DNA from: Planctomycetaceae bacterium
Lineage (GTDB): Bacteria; Planctomycetota; Planctomycetia; Pirellulales; Thermoguttaceae
NCBI GenBank assembly: GCA_012719125.1
Contig: JAAYAY010000243.1
Span: 1 to 43,491 of the forward strand
Length of the DNA stretch: 43,491 bases
Reading direction: 5' to 3'
Both the position numbers and the translations under genes were made by a program. The notes under the pieces were generated by a model. That model saw only the letters and a list, made by a program, of their open reading frames with translations, was not told the DNA's origin and did not search any database. Within the stretch, counting starts at the first letter, position 1, and each line of letters starts with the position of its first letter. Positions 24,569-33,504 of the stretch are shown one piece after another.

Positions 24569-24946
24569 TTACTCCGAGTAGACAGCCTCGCCGTCCACGG
24601 CAAGTGTGAACCTTGTGATTCTCAGAATGAGAGAGACACGGACGTCGACGGACGCTGCAACTCGGTTGCCCATGCAGTCGATTTCAAAGTCGATATGCGG
24701 AGCCACGAAGTGAATATGCCACGGGGAACTTCTTGCCGCAAGCTGACCGTTCACGTACACTCGTTCGCCATTGCCCCAACTCTCATACCGGATTTCGGCG
24801 TCAATATGCCCGGAAAGCACTACGGTACGGCCCATCCAGCCGCGATGAATACACTCCGCATGAATCCTCCTGCCAGAATGGAACTGGGGCCACTGCGGTC
24901 CAATGGATGATTGCGGAGACGCGTATGGGTTGGGATCGTTCCACAT
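24569..24946 (-). CDS. Small conserved protein with NPYASP N-terminus
   Basis: A 125-residue protein beginning MWNDPNPYASP. The short N-P-Y-x-S-P start is common in planctomycete proteins. The rest is beta-rich (VVLSGHIDAEIRYESW, GERVYVNGQLAARSS, IDFEIDCMGNRVAASVDVRV, FTLAVDGEAVYSE), suggesting a compact beta-sandwich; no membrane segment or catalytic motif is visible. The Shine-Dalgarno is weak. It lies 140 bases downstream of the large beta-helix gene on the same strand. It resembles conserved planctomycete hypothetical proteins, but I cannot assign a function. Confidence 0.6.
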   Translation of the reverse strand: MWNDPNPYASPQSSIGPQWPQFHSGRRIHAECIHRGWMGRTVVLSGHIDAEIRYESWGNGERVYVNGQLAARSSPWHIHFVAPHIDFEIDCMGNRVAASVDVRVSLILRITRFTLAVDGEAVYSE

Positions 24947-25086
24947 GGTCTGTTGCCCAAGACGCTCGCGGCAGGAAGGACCTCAACAGACTTGAAGGCT
25001 GGCTGAAACTCACTGCGCAAAGTACTGCTTTCGAACCGTTTGCCACAACCACTCAGGGAATTGCTGCTGGTAGGCCGCGACTGAAG

Positions 25087-27741
25087 TCACTCGTTTTCGA
25101 TCGACAGATCATCCACATAAAACACGCTCTCCCCCGTAGCATTGCTCGTAAACCCCACCCACGTCAACTGCTCAAACTTCCCCCCACCGTTCTCGATCCC
25201 CTCGAACCGCTTCGCCGCTCCTCCCTCGGACGCGACCGTCAAATCCCACTTGCCCGAATTGTCCGCCCCCAGGTCGGCCGAGATCTCGAATCTCACCCAC
25301 CGATCCGCCGGCAGCTCCAGCAGCGTCTCGCCCCGCACAATCAGCCGGCACCCGTCCACCACCAGGCTCGGCCCCACCTGATACGGCGAACCCCGCCAGT
25401 CCCGCCACTCGTAGTTCAGCTTGACCCGCGGCTCCACCATCAACGCAAAGCTGCACGTCGTCACCCCGCTCGCATGATTCGGCGCGTAGGCGAAGTGCGG
25501 ATTGTACGAGAACTTCAACCCCGTCGCGTCCGCAACCTTCAGCGACTGCCGACCCGTCGCGGCCTTCTCCCCGCTCACCTCGACCGTGTCGCCCTTGCCC
25601 TCCGTATACACCTGCGCTACCTTCGGCCGACTGCCGGCCTGCGTCTTCTCGAAATCGTCCCGCACCGTCACCGGCGGCGGACCCGGCGGCATTTCCACCG
25701 TCGGCATCGGCGCCCCGGCCGCCTTCTCCAACCATCCGGCATCCCCGTAAACACCCGCCTCCGAATAGTCGAACGGCACAAATCCCACCTTCAAAGCCGG
25801 CGACTCCGGCTTCAGCCGATAGTCGTGCTTCTCCGCATCCACAAACAACGGGTCGGCAATCACCGAGTTCCGGTCGTATCCCTTCTCCTGCCACTTCTCC
25901 AGATCCATCCCCGCAAACGTGATCGGCTCCCCCGCCGCGTTGAAGTAACAGTTGTGGTCCACCTTGACCCGCACGCGGTCCCACGGGCCCCCCAGCAACG
26001 AACCCGTCTTCCAGTACACAATATTCCGCTCGAACGTGAACGACAGGTGGTCCTCCACCCGCGTCGCCGCAACCTGCGGGTTCTCACTGCACACCAGGAT
26101 GTTGTTGCAGACGACGTTCTCCTTGCCGTAGTGCTGGTGAAAACTACCCGTCTTCGTGTCGTAGACTAGGTTGTTCTCCATCAGAATCCCCGTACTTCCC
26201 TCGTCCGTATACAAACCCCAGCCGCCGTAAGTGTATGCGTAGATGTCGTGGAAGACGTTGTTCCCCACCACCGTCCCCTCCGAGGGACCCAAGGTGTAGA
26301 TCCCCCCCATGTCGCTCAACACTCCCTGCCCCAAGTGGTGCACGTGGTTGAAACAAATCCGGTTGTTCTTCGCCAGCCCGTCGCTATACCCCCAACGCCA
26401 GCCGGCCGAAATCCCCGTGTAGTAGAAGTCGCCGATGTCGTTGTGAGTAATCCGATTCTGGCCGCTCTGCCCGATCCACACCCCCACCCCCTCCGCATAC
26501 GTCCGCCCGCCGTGATGGATGATGTTGTTGTCGGCCGTAATGTGATGGGTCAACTCCGCCTCGTTGCCCCGAATCTGCCCCTCTCCGATCCGCACGCCCC
26601 CCGAACCCAGGTCGGCCAGGTAACAGCGCTCGATCGAGCATTCCTGGCAGCCCCGCCGAAACCACGCCGCATAGTCGCCCGTGTGCAGAATCTCGCAGTC
26701 GACGATCGACACGTGCCGCGCCCCGTCGACCATTACCGCCGCCTCCGTGGCAAACGCCGCCTGATACGGCGCATACCCGCTCCTCGGCAACGGGTAGTTG
26801 CTGTGCTGAAACGACAGCCCCTTCAGCGTCACATGCTCCACAAACCGCCCCCCTTCCGGTTCGCCTTGAATCACCACCAGCTTCTCCGCCACCGGCGCCA
26901 CCACCTCGACCGTCCTCATGTCCTGCCCGGGCAAAGGCATGTAGGAGAGCGTCCCGTCGCGCCCCAGAAACCATTCGCCCGGCGTATCCAAGGCGGCTTG
27001 GAAGTTCTCCAGGTGAAACCGCGTACTGGCCGGCCAGCCCGAATAGCTCTTCAGTTGCTCGCCCACCGTCACGAGCACGCCCCCGTCGACATCGATCGCC
27101 GTGACAAACCGCCGGCTGATGCACCACTTGTGAAACGCCACCAGCGTCAAGTCCTGCAGTTCCGCCTCGCTCAAACCCTTCAACAACTTCAACGATTCCG
27201 GCCGCACCTCCGTCGTTCGCCGGAACAGCCCCGGCTGCCCCTCGACTGCAACCTCCGAAGTCTCGCCCATGTAGTCGTAAAACCGGTTCGGCGTCTTCGC
27301 CCGCACCGCCCGTTTCCCGTCGACAATCAACTGCTCGAAATACCACTTCCCCGCGGCCACCTCCGGAATCTTCACCTTCCAGATCCCGCCCCCCACCGGC
27401 TCGAACCCCCGAATCAACCGCCCTCCCGAAACGATCGGCCGGGCCCCCGGCGCACTCTCGTAACTGATCGGGCAAGCCTCCGTCCCGCTATCCTCCGGTC
27501 CCAGCACAAACGGCTCGGCAATCGAATATACCCCCTCCGCCACAATCACCCGCACCGGCTCCTCCAGCGGCCCCGCCTTCTTCCACTCCCGGATTCTGTC
27601 CCGCGCCCCGGCCAGCGTAGCCACCGGCCCCTCCGCACGCCCGTCATCCCCATCCGGCGCCACCTCAATCGTCTTCGCCGCGCCCGACGACGCGAGACAA
27701 AACAGTCCCAACAAAACCGCCGATGCAAAATGCGTCTTCAT
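25087..27741 (-). CDS. Secreted right-handed parallel beta-helix protein with C-terminal beta-sandwich
   Basis: An 884-residue protein with a signal peptide ([20 protein letters not shown], cleaved near AAKTIEV). The N-terminus has the usual beta-helix cap ([20 protein letters not shown]). A long solenoid spans about residues 30-690, with Asn-rich turn motifs ([45 protein letters not shown]) typical of pectate-lyase-like folds. Residues about 700-884 look like a LamG/concanavalin-type jelly roll ending in [12 protein letters not shown]. Such proteins are polysaccharide lyases or glycosidases acting outside the cell; no specific family was recognised. AAGGGG lies nine bases before ATG 27741. 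It is read in the same direction as the DUF2961 gene. Confidence 0.8.
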   Translation of the reverse strand: MKTHFASAVLLGLFCLASSGAAKTIEVAPDGDDGRAEGPVATLAGARDRIREWKKAGPLEEPVRVIVAEGVYSIAEPFVLGPEDSGTEACPISYESAPGARPIVSGGRLIRGFEPVGGGIWKVKIPEVAAGKWYFEQLIVDGKRAVRAKTPNRFYDYMGETSEVAVEGQPGLFRRTTEVRPESLKLLKGLSEAELQDLTLVAFHKWCISRRFVTAIDVDGGVLVTVGEQLKSYSGWPASTRFHLENFQAALDTPGEWFLGRDGTLSYMPLPGQDMRTVEVVAPVAEKLVVIQGEPEGGRFVEHVTLKGLSFQHSNYPLPRSGYAPYQAAFATEAAVMVDGARHVSIVDCEILHTGDYAAWFRRGCQECSIERCYLADLGSGGVRIGEGQIRGNEAELTHHITADNNIIHHGGRTYAEGVGVWIGQSGQNRITHNDIGDFYYTGISAGWRWGYSDGLAKNNRICFNHVHHLGQGVLSDMGGIYTLGPSEGTVVGNNVFHDIYAYTYGGWGLYTDEGSTGILMENNLVYDTKTGSFHQHYGKENVVCNNILVCSENPQVAATRVEDHLSFTFERNIVYWKTGSLLGGPWDRVRVKVDHNCYFNAAGEPITFAGMDLEKWQEKGYDRNSVIADPLFVDAEKHDYRLKPESPALKVGFVPFDYSEAGVYGDAGWLEKAAGAPMPTVEMPPGPPPVTVRDDFEKTQAGSRPKVAQVYTEGKGDTVEVSGEKAATGRQSLKVADATGLKFSYNPHFAYAPNHASGVTTCSFALMVEPRVKLNYEWRDWRGSPYQVGPSLVVDGCRLIVRGETLLELPADRWVRFEISADLGADNSGKWDLTVASEGGAAKRFEGIENGGGKFEQLTWVGFTSNATGESVFYVDDLSIENE

Positions 27742-28002
27742 GCGAGAAACCCCTTGCTAACGGACAACCAGAACGCCAATGTCCAAGTCTTGAACCTCAG
27801 TACATGTCTTTTGCACGTTCGTGCGAAGATCGAATCGCGGGCGTGCCCCGCCCTGGGGCCCGCACTGCCGTTCCATCGTAACCGTTGCCACCTCACCCGA
27901 CAACAAAGACTCCGCCGGGCACACGCACCACGTCGGCAACGCCAATTCTCGCGACGCCGCCAAGCCCCGTATTGGCCCCGCGAGTGCTCAGACTGTCGGC
28001 CG
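27742..28002. other. Gene-poor stretch before the beta-helix gene
   Basis: Together with the short frame at 28003-28212 this forms a gap of about 510 bases between the DUF2961 and beta-helix genes. Frames here are open by virtue of high GC but show no motif. It may contain the promoter of the beta-helix gene, but I see no strong consensus. Confidence 0.4.
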
Positions 28003-28212
28003 CTACGTGGGCCACGTGCTGCACGGCCGCCGCCGAGGCGCCGACGGCGTCCCCAAACAGCACCAGGCCCCGGGCCGAGAAATGGACCAGCAGCAACTCC
28101 AGAAGATCGCCGTCGGATGCCACTTGACGGCCCATGGCTCGTCTGCCTCGGCGGCCAGGCCGAGCGCGGCAGGGCAAGCCAACGCGGCCGATAGCAGGAG
28201 ACTTCGCAACAT
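28003..28212 (-). pseudogene. Signal-peptide-bearing fragment, possibly a decayed gene
   Basis: From ATG 28212 the frame reads a convincing signal peptide (LRSLLLSAALACPAALGLA) and the start of a mature region (AEADEPWAVKWHP), then shifts into Cys/Arg/Trp-rich sequence that does not look coding. A different frame remains open downstream (to 27893) with more ordinary composition, as after a frameshift. It begins 43 bases after the DUF2961 stop on the same strand. It is either a decayed secreted-protein gene or a very small exported peptide. Confidence 0.35.
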
Positions 28213-28254
28213 CACCTCGCGATCCTCGGTCGTACGAGTCGCTATTCCAGAACG

Positions 28255-29454
28255 TCACTTCGGCGCAGCCACCTCAATGGGCTTGACGATCAACTGTTCC
28301 GCGCTGGGCAAGGGCGGAAACTTCGCGTGCGGTTCCGACTGGTACCAGTAAGCGACCGATGCGATATCATCCTCCAGCGGAAGGTAGCGGCCCGATTTGT
28401 CCTGCATCCACCCCAGGGCCTGCATGGTCACTTTCAAGTCCTTCTCAAACCGCACCGGATCGGCGATGTGCCAGCGATACAGCCCGAACCGTTGCCCCGG
28501 CTGGCCGACGAGGTCCGGCGGGAGCACCTGCGGCATCCCTGCGTAGGGCGTCGTGTAGGCCTGGTAGAGCTTGGTCTCGGGATGGTGGAAACCGTACGAA
28601 CCGCAGAAGTAGTCCTCGGTCCCGGTCCCGCAGATGGTGGGAAACTCCTGATCGCCGTCCATGAAGAACTTGATTTCTCCCTCACCCCACCAGCCGGGAC
28701 TGCGCGCCTCCCAGGCCATGTAGGTCCCCACGTACTGGCCGCCGCCGCGAATCCCGTCGACGATGGTGTATACGTCTTTGGCCTTCAGCCCGTTGACGCG
28801 ACGGAATTGGGCGTGGAAGTAGGCGGCGTCCCCGGGCACGTCGGTCAACGTGTAGTTGATCTGGTAGTAAATCGTCATCTGCTTGTCGTCGAGGTTCTCC
28901 AGGGTGATCTTGGCCCCCTTGCGGAACGGCATCGTCCAGTAGCAGTTGAACGCACTGCCCGGGTTGACGCACACCGGCAGAGAACTGATCTGGCAGTACT
29001 TGCCCCAGCCGCAGCCGAAGAAATCGCCCATCGGCACCTCGACCGACGGTTCCTCCTCGCCGTCCCAATAGAAGCGCAGGATGAACGAGCGAGTCTTCCC
29101 GATCGGGGCGGGCGTCATCCAGATCTGCTGAATCGCCCCCGAGCCCTCGATCTCGCCGAGCGTGAACGTGCTCTTGGCGGGAACGCGGACGTAAGGCGAC
29201 ACCTTCCAGCCCTGGCCCAGATCCCGAGCGGCCTTCAACGCAGGACCGTCGGTCGACATGCCCCCCTTACCCTTCTCGCCCGTAAAATTCTCCGGACTGA
29301 TCGACCGCGTCTTCGCATCCGACAGGCGGTACAGGTTGCCCAGATTCATATCGAGCCCGTTGAAGCCCGCCGGAGAAAAGGCCGTCTGAGCGACCGCACA
29401 CGTCCAAGATAAACAGACCGCAACAATTGCCAGGAAGCAGGTTCTGAAACGCAT
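28255..29454 (-). CDS. Secreted DUF2961 (GH172-like) protein
   Basis: A 399-residue protein with a signal peptide (MRFRTCFLAIVAVCLSWTCA, cleavage near VAQTA). Family hallmarks are GEIEGSGAIQQIWMT, FYWDGEEEPSVEVPMGDFF, YWTMPFRKGAKITLEN, and the pair GEGEIKFFMDGD and TICGTGTEDYFCGSYGF. These define the double jelly-roll DUF2961 fold, founding domain of GH172, whose characterised members act on difructose anhydrides and on alpha-D-arabinofuranosides or -fructofuranosides. Glutamates in GEGE and GTEDY are candidates for catalysis. GGAG lies seven bases before ATG 29454. Length is normal. It heads a leftward series with the beta-helix gene, indicating extracellular glycan breakdown. Confidence 0.88.
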   Translation of the reverse strand: MRFRTCFLAIVAVCLSWTCAVAQTAFSPAGFNGLDMNLGNLYRLSDAKTRSISPENFTGEKGKGGMSTDGPALKAARDLGQGWKVSPYVRVPAKSTFTLGEIEGSGAIQQIWMTPAPIGKTRSFILRFYWDGEEEPSVEVPMGDFFGCGWGKYCQISSLPVCVNPGSAFNCYWTMPFRKGAKITLENLDDKQMTIYYQINYTLTDVPGDAAYFHAQFRRVNGLKAKDVYTIVDGIRGGGQYVGTYMAWEARSPGWWGEGEIKFFMDGDQEFPTICGTGTEDYFCGSYGFHHPETKLYQAYTTPYAGMPQVLPPDLVGQPGQRFGLYRWHIADPVRFEKDLKVTMQALGWMQDKSGRYLPLEDDIASVAYWYQSEPHAKFPPLPSAEQLIVKPIEVAAPK

Positions 29455-29485
29455 GAGAGTCTCCTTTACCGAAGGGTCGGGATGG

Positions 29486-29579
29486 GCTGATGAAAATGGG
29501 GACTGGCTCCGCAATACCTTGTGTCCTCGCGGCAGACCGCACACGATCAGTTGCGGTGCCTGTCCCCTTTTTCATCAGC
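29486..29579. repeat. Inverted repeat pair (GCTGATGAAAA...GGGGAC type)
   Basis: The left arm at 29486-29514 (GCTGATGAAAATGGGGAC, continuing TGGCTCCGCAA) and the right arm at 29551-29579 are complementary at 26 of 29 positions, separated by 36 bases. The right arm contains GGTGCCTGTCCCCTTTTTCA, a form often seen between planctomycete genes. It may be a miniature mobile element or a bidirectional terminator. Confidence 0.65.
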
Positions 29580-29693
29580 GCGGTTGGCGTATAACGAGCG
29601 ATGCCTGAAGCAGCCTCCGAAGCAGTGAGTATCGTAACACCGTCCCTCGTCACCTGTCCAATCAAAACCGCGCGGAAAGACCACGTAGGCTGG

Positions 29694-29771
29694 CTCTCCC
29701 GAGCCGACCAGAAGAACCGCCGGAAGACTCGTCTTTCCCGAGCCGACCCCAAGAAACGCCGGAAAACGCAG
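29694..29771. repeat. Two-copy tandem repeat of about 39 bases
   Basis: Units at 29694-29731 and 29732-29771 share TTCCCGAGCCGACC (first copy CTCCCGAGCCGACC), then AAGAA and CGCCGGAA. The flanking ACGTAGGCTGGCTCTCCC makes this resemble the 'GTAGGCTGGCTCTCCCGAG' intergenic repeat of this phylum. Confidence 0.6.
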
Positions 29772-30147
29772 CGTTTGAAAGCCTGGCCACGAAACAGCGC
29801 GACTTCAAACTTGCGCGTCACATCCTCGGCCGGATCGACGCGTCCCGCTCGCACGTCATTCCCGCGCAGGCGGGAATCCAGATCGTGAATCGCCGGGCGA
29901 CACTGGCTGCTTGTCAGCCAGTGCCTTCTGAAGTAAACTTCCGGGCATGAAACAGGCTCCCCACAGAAAGCCTGTTCGCCACTACGACGACGCCGCTCAT
30001 CTTCACGAACTGACTGAGCCCAAACCCTCGCCGAACAAGGCGCTACAGCCAACGCCAGCATCTGCCACGCCGCCTGCGGGGCAGGAGTTGCACCCGCTCT
30101 AGGCGTGACTCATCGATGACGTTGGATTTCGTAAGGATCTGAAGACG

Positions 30148-31548
30148 ATGCGCAATTCGATACGAATTCTACAGGTTGCCCTCGTTGCCGCACTCGTTCT
30201 GACGATATGCACGTCCTGCTCCGAGAAACGGAACGGAGATCCTGCAGAACCCAAGCAGGAGGCCATACCGGCAGGTGTGCTTATGGATCAGTCCATCCGT
30301 TTCCGGTACGCGATCTACTACCTGCCGTCACCGCCCGCGGATCCACTGGTTGCATTGCAGGAACTACTTTCCAAAGAGAAGAGACCACCAGCGCTCGTAA
30401 ACGAGCTCCCGGACAAGCCCGGAAAGCCCGTCATCTATGGCCGTTCCGTTACTGAGGTACAGACCAAGTATGCTCCCCCAGACATGCGGTCTCTGCAGTA
30501 TTTCGGACGTGGTCTCACTCGCGACCAAGCTGAGGAACTGCAGAAGAGCCGTCAGGTCTTCATCATGGAATGTGCCCATGACAAGGAGCACACGTGGGAA
30601 GGGCTGCGGATGGCAAATCAGATTGCTGAAGCGATGGCTCGAGAGACAGGCGGGCTGGTCTGGGATGAGATGACGCATGAAGTATTCACGCCAGTCGCGT
30701 GGAACAACATGCGGATTCAAACATGGACACAAGACATCCCTGATGTTTCCGACCAAACCACGATTCATGCGTACAGATCCGACGAATATGTCCGTGCAAT
30801 CACTCTGGGAATGGCGAAATTCGGACTGCCGGATGTGGTGGCGGAGGACTTCTCGTGGTCACTCAATCGAACAATCGGGCACCTCATCAATCTCTTTTGT
30901 CAATCGATGGCTGAGGGGGCTGTCATTGAGAGGCCCGGCGAGTATGACCTGGATATTCGCAGGATTCAGAACAGTGAAGTCCGTGAAGCCCAAATCACTT
31001 CCTTGAAGACAAACGCTACCGCCGTGGCACTGCTTTCCCTGAAGAAGGGCAAGTGGGAACAGGGAGATCCTGAAAACCGGTTGATAGAATTGGGCTTCGA
31101 TAGATATCCCGGTCGAGACGTGCACGCAAAGCAAGCGGAAATGCTCTCCTCTCTCTTTGGCTTCGAAGATGACGTCACGCGGGTGACACACAGCGAAGAG
31201 CTGCTTGCAGCAAGTCGCAGGGCGAAGGCTAGGTTGCCCGCGCTGCGCGAGGAGTTTGTTGAGGGCTTGGATCCGGGCGAGTTCATCCAGGTCAAGACGC
31301 CATTCAAGACTCCGGATGGAGGGCAAGAATGGATGTGGGTCGAGATTACCACTTGGGAGGGAGAAAAGATCAAAGGTGTGCTGAAAAATGAACCTTTCAA
31401 TATTCCTTCACTCCACGGTGGCCAGATTGTCAACGTGAAGCAACAGGATGTGTTTGACTACATCAGACGATACCCGGACGGAAGACAAGAGGGAAACGAG
31501 ACTGGTGCCATCATCCAGAAGATGCAGCAGGCAAGTGGCGGACAATAA
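30148..31548 (+). CDS. Lipoprotein with C-terminal DUF2314 domain
   Basis: A 466-residue protein. The N-terminus has a lipoprotein-type signal (VALVAALVLTICTSC, cysteine at residue 24), so the mature protein is probably anchored in a membrane. Residues about 380-455 match the DUF2314 pattern: FIQVKTPFKTPDGGQEWMWV, then TWEGEKIKGVLKNEPFNIPS, GGQIVNVKQQDVFDYIRRYPDG and EGN. The middle has no recognised domain; it contains ECAHDKEHTWEGL and MAKFGLPDVV, and a segment GRDVHAKQAEMLSSLFGFED that may be a small helical unit. Codon usage is more AT-rich than in neighbours, suggesting transfer. GAAG-type Shine-Dalgarno sequence lies just before ATG 30148. Function unknown; the gene stands alone. Confidence 0.75.
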   Translation: MRNSIRILQVALVAALVLTICTSCSEKRNGDPAEPKQEAIPAGVLMDQSIRFRYAIYYLPSPPADPLVALQELLSKEKRPPALVNELPDKPGKPVIYGRSVTEVQTKYAPPDMRSLQYFGRGLTRDQAEELQKSRQVFIMECAHDKEHTWEGLRMANQIAEAMARETGGLVWDEMTHEVFTPVAWNNMRIQTWTQDIPDVSDQTTIHAYRSDEYVRAITLGMAKFGLPDVVAEDFSWSLNRTIGHLINLFCQSMAEGAVIERPGEYDLDIRRIQNSEVREAQITSLKTNATAVALLSLKKGKWEQGDPENRLIELGFDRYPGRDVHAKQAEMLSSLFGFEDDVTRVTHSEELLAASRRAKARLPALREEFVEGLDPGEFIQVKTPFKTPDGGQEWMWVEITTWEGEKIKGVLKNEPFNIPSLHGGQIVNVKQQDVFDYIRRYPDGRQEGNETGAIIQKMQQASGGQ

Positions 31549-31747
31549 TCCAACAACGGAAATCGCCCCGATGCTACGGCGACACCCGGCCCGTAAGGAG
31601 TCACGGCCAACGAAAGGGGGGAGCACAATGTCGAGAAGTAGTCACCCGGCAGCACAATGCCAAACCTGGCCAGTACCGGCACAGATGCCACCAACCGGGG
31701 GGCTCACACAGACAAGCGCAAGTCTTTGCGTCGTCAAGAAATGACAA

Positions 31748-31767
31748 ACGCCAGCGAATGCTGGCGT
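31748..31767 (-). terminator. Rho-independent-type terminator after tRNA-Asp
   Basis: A perfect eight-base-pair stem ACGCCAGC / GCTGGCGT with a four-base loop, four bases beyond the 3' end of the tRNA on the minus strand. It is followed in the direction of transcription by TTTGTCATTTCTTG, a weak T-rich tract. Confidence 0.6.
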
Positions 31768-31770
31768 AAG

Positions 31771-31844
<74 letters not shown>

Positions 31845-32153
31845 GGATGAGCTCAATTCTCACCTCCGAGACTTTGAATTATACCTTCCGATGATCGGCC
31901 CGCAAGTGGCCCGCCCTCAACCTTTTCCCCGCAAATCGGCCGAGTCCCTACCACACCACCCCCAAGGCGGGAATCACACCGCCAATCCGCTAGATTCCCT
32001 ACCTCAGAATCCCGCTCGGCCCGCTTCTGCAAGCTAGGTTTTCCGGGCGACATCCAGCCCCACATGCCGTCACGCTCTCATAACATTTCGCAACCAAACC
32101 GTCACGTTTTTCTGGCTGGCGGCCTTGCCGCCCGGTCTCGTGGAACCAAACCT
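31845..32153. other. Intergenic region between tRNA-Asp and the small membrane protein
   Basis: It holds the tRNA promoter (31878-31905) on the minus strand. The remainder is C-rich and A-rich sequence without a gene; the leader of the small membrane protein gene lies at its right end. Confidence 0.5.
31878..31905 (-). promoter_or_regulatory. Promoter of tRNA-Asp
   Basis: On the minus strand a perfect TATAAT (31878-31883) is preceded, after 16 bases, by TTGCGG (31900-31905). Transcription would start near 31870, giving a leader of about 25 bases before the tRNA 5' end at 31844. Confidence 0.6.
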
Positions 32154-32288
32154 ATGTGGAACCACATCGAAACTGCATTTCGGCACGTCGATCGTTGGGA
32201 CGGCCAGGAGTGGCTCGTCGCTCTCGTCATCGCCCTGTCCATCGGATTCGTTTGCATGCGAGGCCTCGGCTCGAGGTCCAAGTTCTGA
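32154..32288 (+). CDS. Small single-pass membrane protein (44 residues)
   Basis: MWNHIETAFRHVDRWDGQEW is followed by one hydrophobic segment (LVALVIALSIGFVCMRG) and a basic C-terminus, GLGSRSKF. The amphipathic start, the single helix and the RG(F/L)GSRS tail resemble small conserved planctomycete proteins found just upstream of a GGDEF gene. A longer in-frame start exists at 32064, but it adds Arg/Ser-rich sequence. The GGDEF gene begins 145 bases downstream. Probably real, function unknown. Confidence 0.55.
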   Translation: MWNHIETAFRHVDRWDGQEWLVALVIALSIGFVCMRGLGSRSKF

Positions 32289-32433
32289 CGTCTCCGAAGC
32301 ACTGGTTGGCCCCTCATGCCGTTACGCTCCCGCCGTCCCACGGCGGGGTGGGCCCGCAACCCAACCTCCACCAAGACATGCGCACGAATCCCGAACAGTA
32401 ACTCGAAAAACTGATGCCCCCGGGGCCGAAGCC

Positions 32434-33345
32434 ATGCTCGATTCTCTCCAACTCCAATTGCCCGCAACCGTCGCTCTCGCTGCCGTCGCAGCCGTGGGCT
32501 ACCTGCTCGGGCTGATCCGATCAAGGGATCGGTCGGAACAGGCCGTCCGATCGCGCACCCAACTCCGCCAGGCCGGCCAGGTCGCCCGCGAACTGGAGAA
32601 AATCGCCTGGACCGTGCGGGAGAATCTCTCGCGCCATCACGCGCGGCTCGGCCAGTTCAAACACCGAATCAACGAGTTGCAGCGCACACGAGGCACCGAG
32701 GCCGACACGGCCAGGCACCTGGCCGAAGAAGCCGAAGCCATCCTCACCCCAACCGTGCGGTTGGCCAGCCAGATCGCTTCCGCCTACGACCACATCCGCG
32801 AGCAGACCGAACACCTCGTCCAGATGACGAGCAGTCGCACCGACCCGCTCACAGGCGTCGCCAACCGCCACTTCGTGGAGGAAACCCTGGCCGGCCAGTT
32901 CGCCGCCATGCGCCGCTACCGCACGGGCTTTGCCGTTGCCCTGTTCGACGTCGATCGATTCCACCGAGTGGGAGATGGCGAGGGCTTCCACGGCGACCAG
33001 GTGCTCCCGAAGATGGCGGCTTGCCTGACAGAAGTCGCCCGCGAAACCGACGTCGTGGCTCGCTTCGGGAGCCAGGCCTTCCTCATCGTCATGCCGCAAA
33101 CCGATCTGGAAGGAGCCTCCTATTTCGGCGAGCGATACCGCGAAGCCGTCGAGCAACTCGGCACGGTGACCGTGAGCGGCGGCGTGACCGTGGCGTTGGA
33201 AGGGGACGACGCCGGGTCGCTTCTCTGCCGCCTGGAAGAAGCCCTGCAGATGGCCAAGCACAGCGGTGGGAACAACGTGTTCCGCCACGACGGCATCCGC
33301 CTGGAAACCGTCGCCGAGCCGGCTGAGGCGGCGCTGGCCACCTGA
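32434..33345 (+). CDS. Membrane-anchored degenerate GGDEF protein
   Basis: A 303-residue protein. An N-terminal membrane anchor (VALAAVAAVGYLLGLI, about residues 11-26) is followed by a predicted coiled coil (about 30-130, with RELEKIAWTVRENLSRHHAR) and a GGDEF domain (about 135-290). The domain keeps SRTDPLTGVANRHF and LFDVDRFHRVGDGEGFHGD, but the active-site GGDEF is replaced by GSQAF (residues 212-216), which removes the acidic residues needed for diguanylate cyclase activity. It may be a c-di-GMP or GTP binding or scaffolding protein. ATG 32434 was chosen because the membrane anchor begins there; upstream in-frame codons (to 32125) overlap the small membrane protein gene and look non-coding. 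Confidence 0.8.
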   Translation: MLDSLQLQLPATVALAAVAAVGYLLGLIRSRDRSEQAVRSRTQLRQAGQVARELEKIAWTVRENLSRHHARLGQFKHRINELQRTRGTEADTARHLAEEAEAILTPTVRLASQIASAYDHIREQTEHLVQMTSSRTDPLTGVANRHFVEETLAGQFAAMRRYRTGFAVALFDVDRFHRVGDGEGFHGDQVLPKMAACLTEVARETDVVARFGSQAFLIVMPQTDLEGASYFGERYREAVEQLGTVTVSGGVTVALEGDDAGSLLCRLEEALQMAKHSGGNNVFRHDGIRLETVAEPAEAALAT

Positions 33346-33504
33346 GGCAGCTCTCCACTGCCTGGCAATCCCATCGGCATTGATGCCACTGACGGTCCGC
33401 CCCATAATGGGACCAAGTCAAGGGAACCTCTCTTGCCGCCCTGCGCTCAGTCAACGACGGGCCCACGCCTGAAGCCCGAACGTGGAGCCTGAACTCTCGT
33501 CCCC

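Larger units (their letters stand above)
29455..30147. other. Repeat-filled intergenic region
   Basis: This 693-base region carries an inverted repeat pair (29486-29579), a tandem repeat (29694-29771) and a hairpin of the ATTCCCGCGCAGGCGGGAAT type near 29860-29880, a widely dispersed bacterial element. The last 200 bases, before the lipoprotein gene, show lower GC. No gene could be supported. Confidence 0.55.

Noticed and set aside
26248-28194. 648-residue open frame on the plus strand
   Set aside because: Arg/His/Pro-rich antisense shadow of the beta-helix gene; no domain is visible.
32125-32433. N-terminal extension of the GGDEF protein
   Set aside because: It overlaps the small membrane-protein gene and reads low-complexity Ser/Pro/Arg sequence. 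The membrane anchor begins at ATG 32434.
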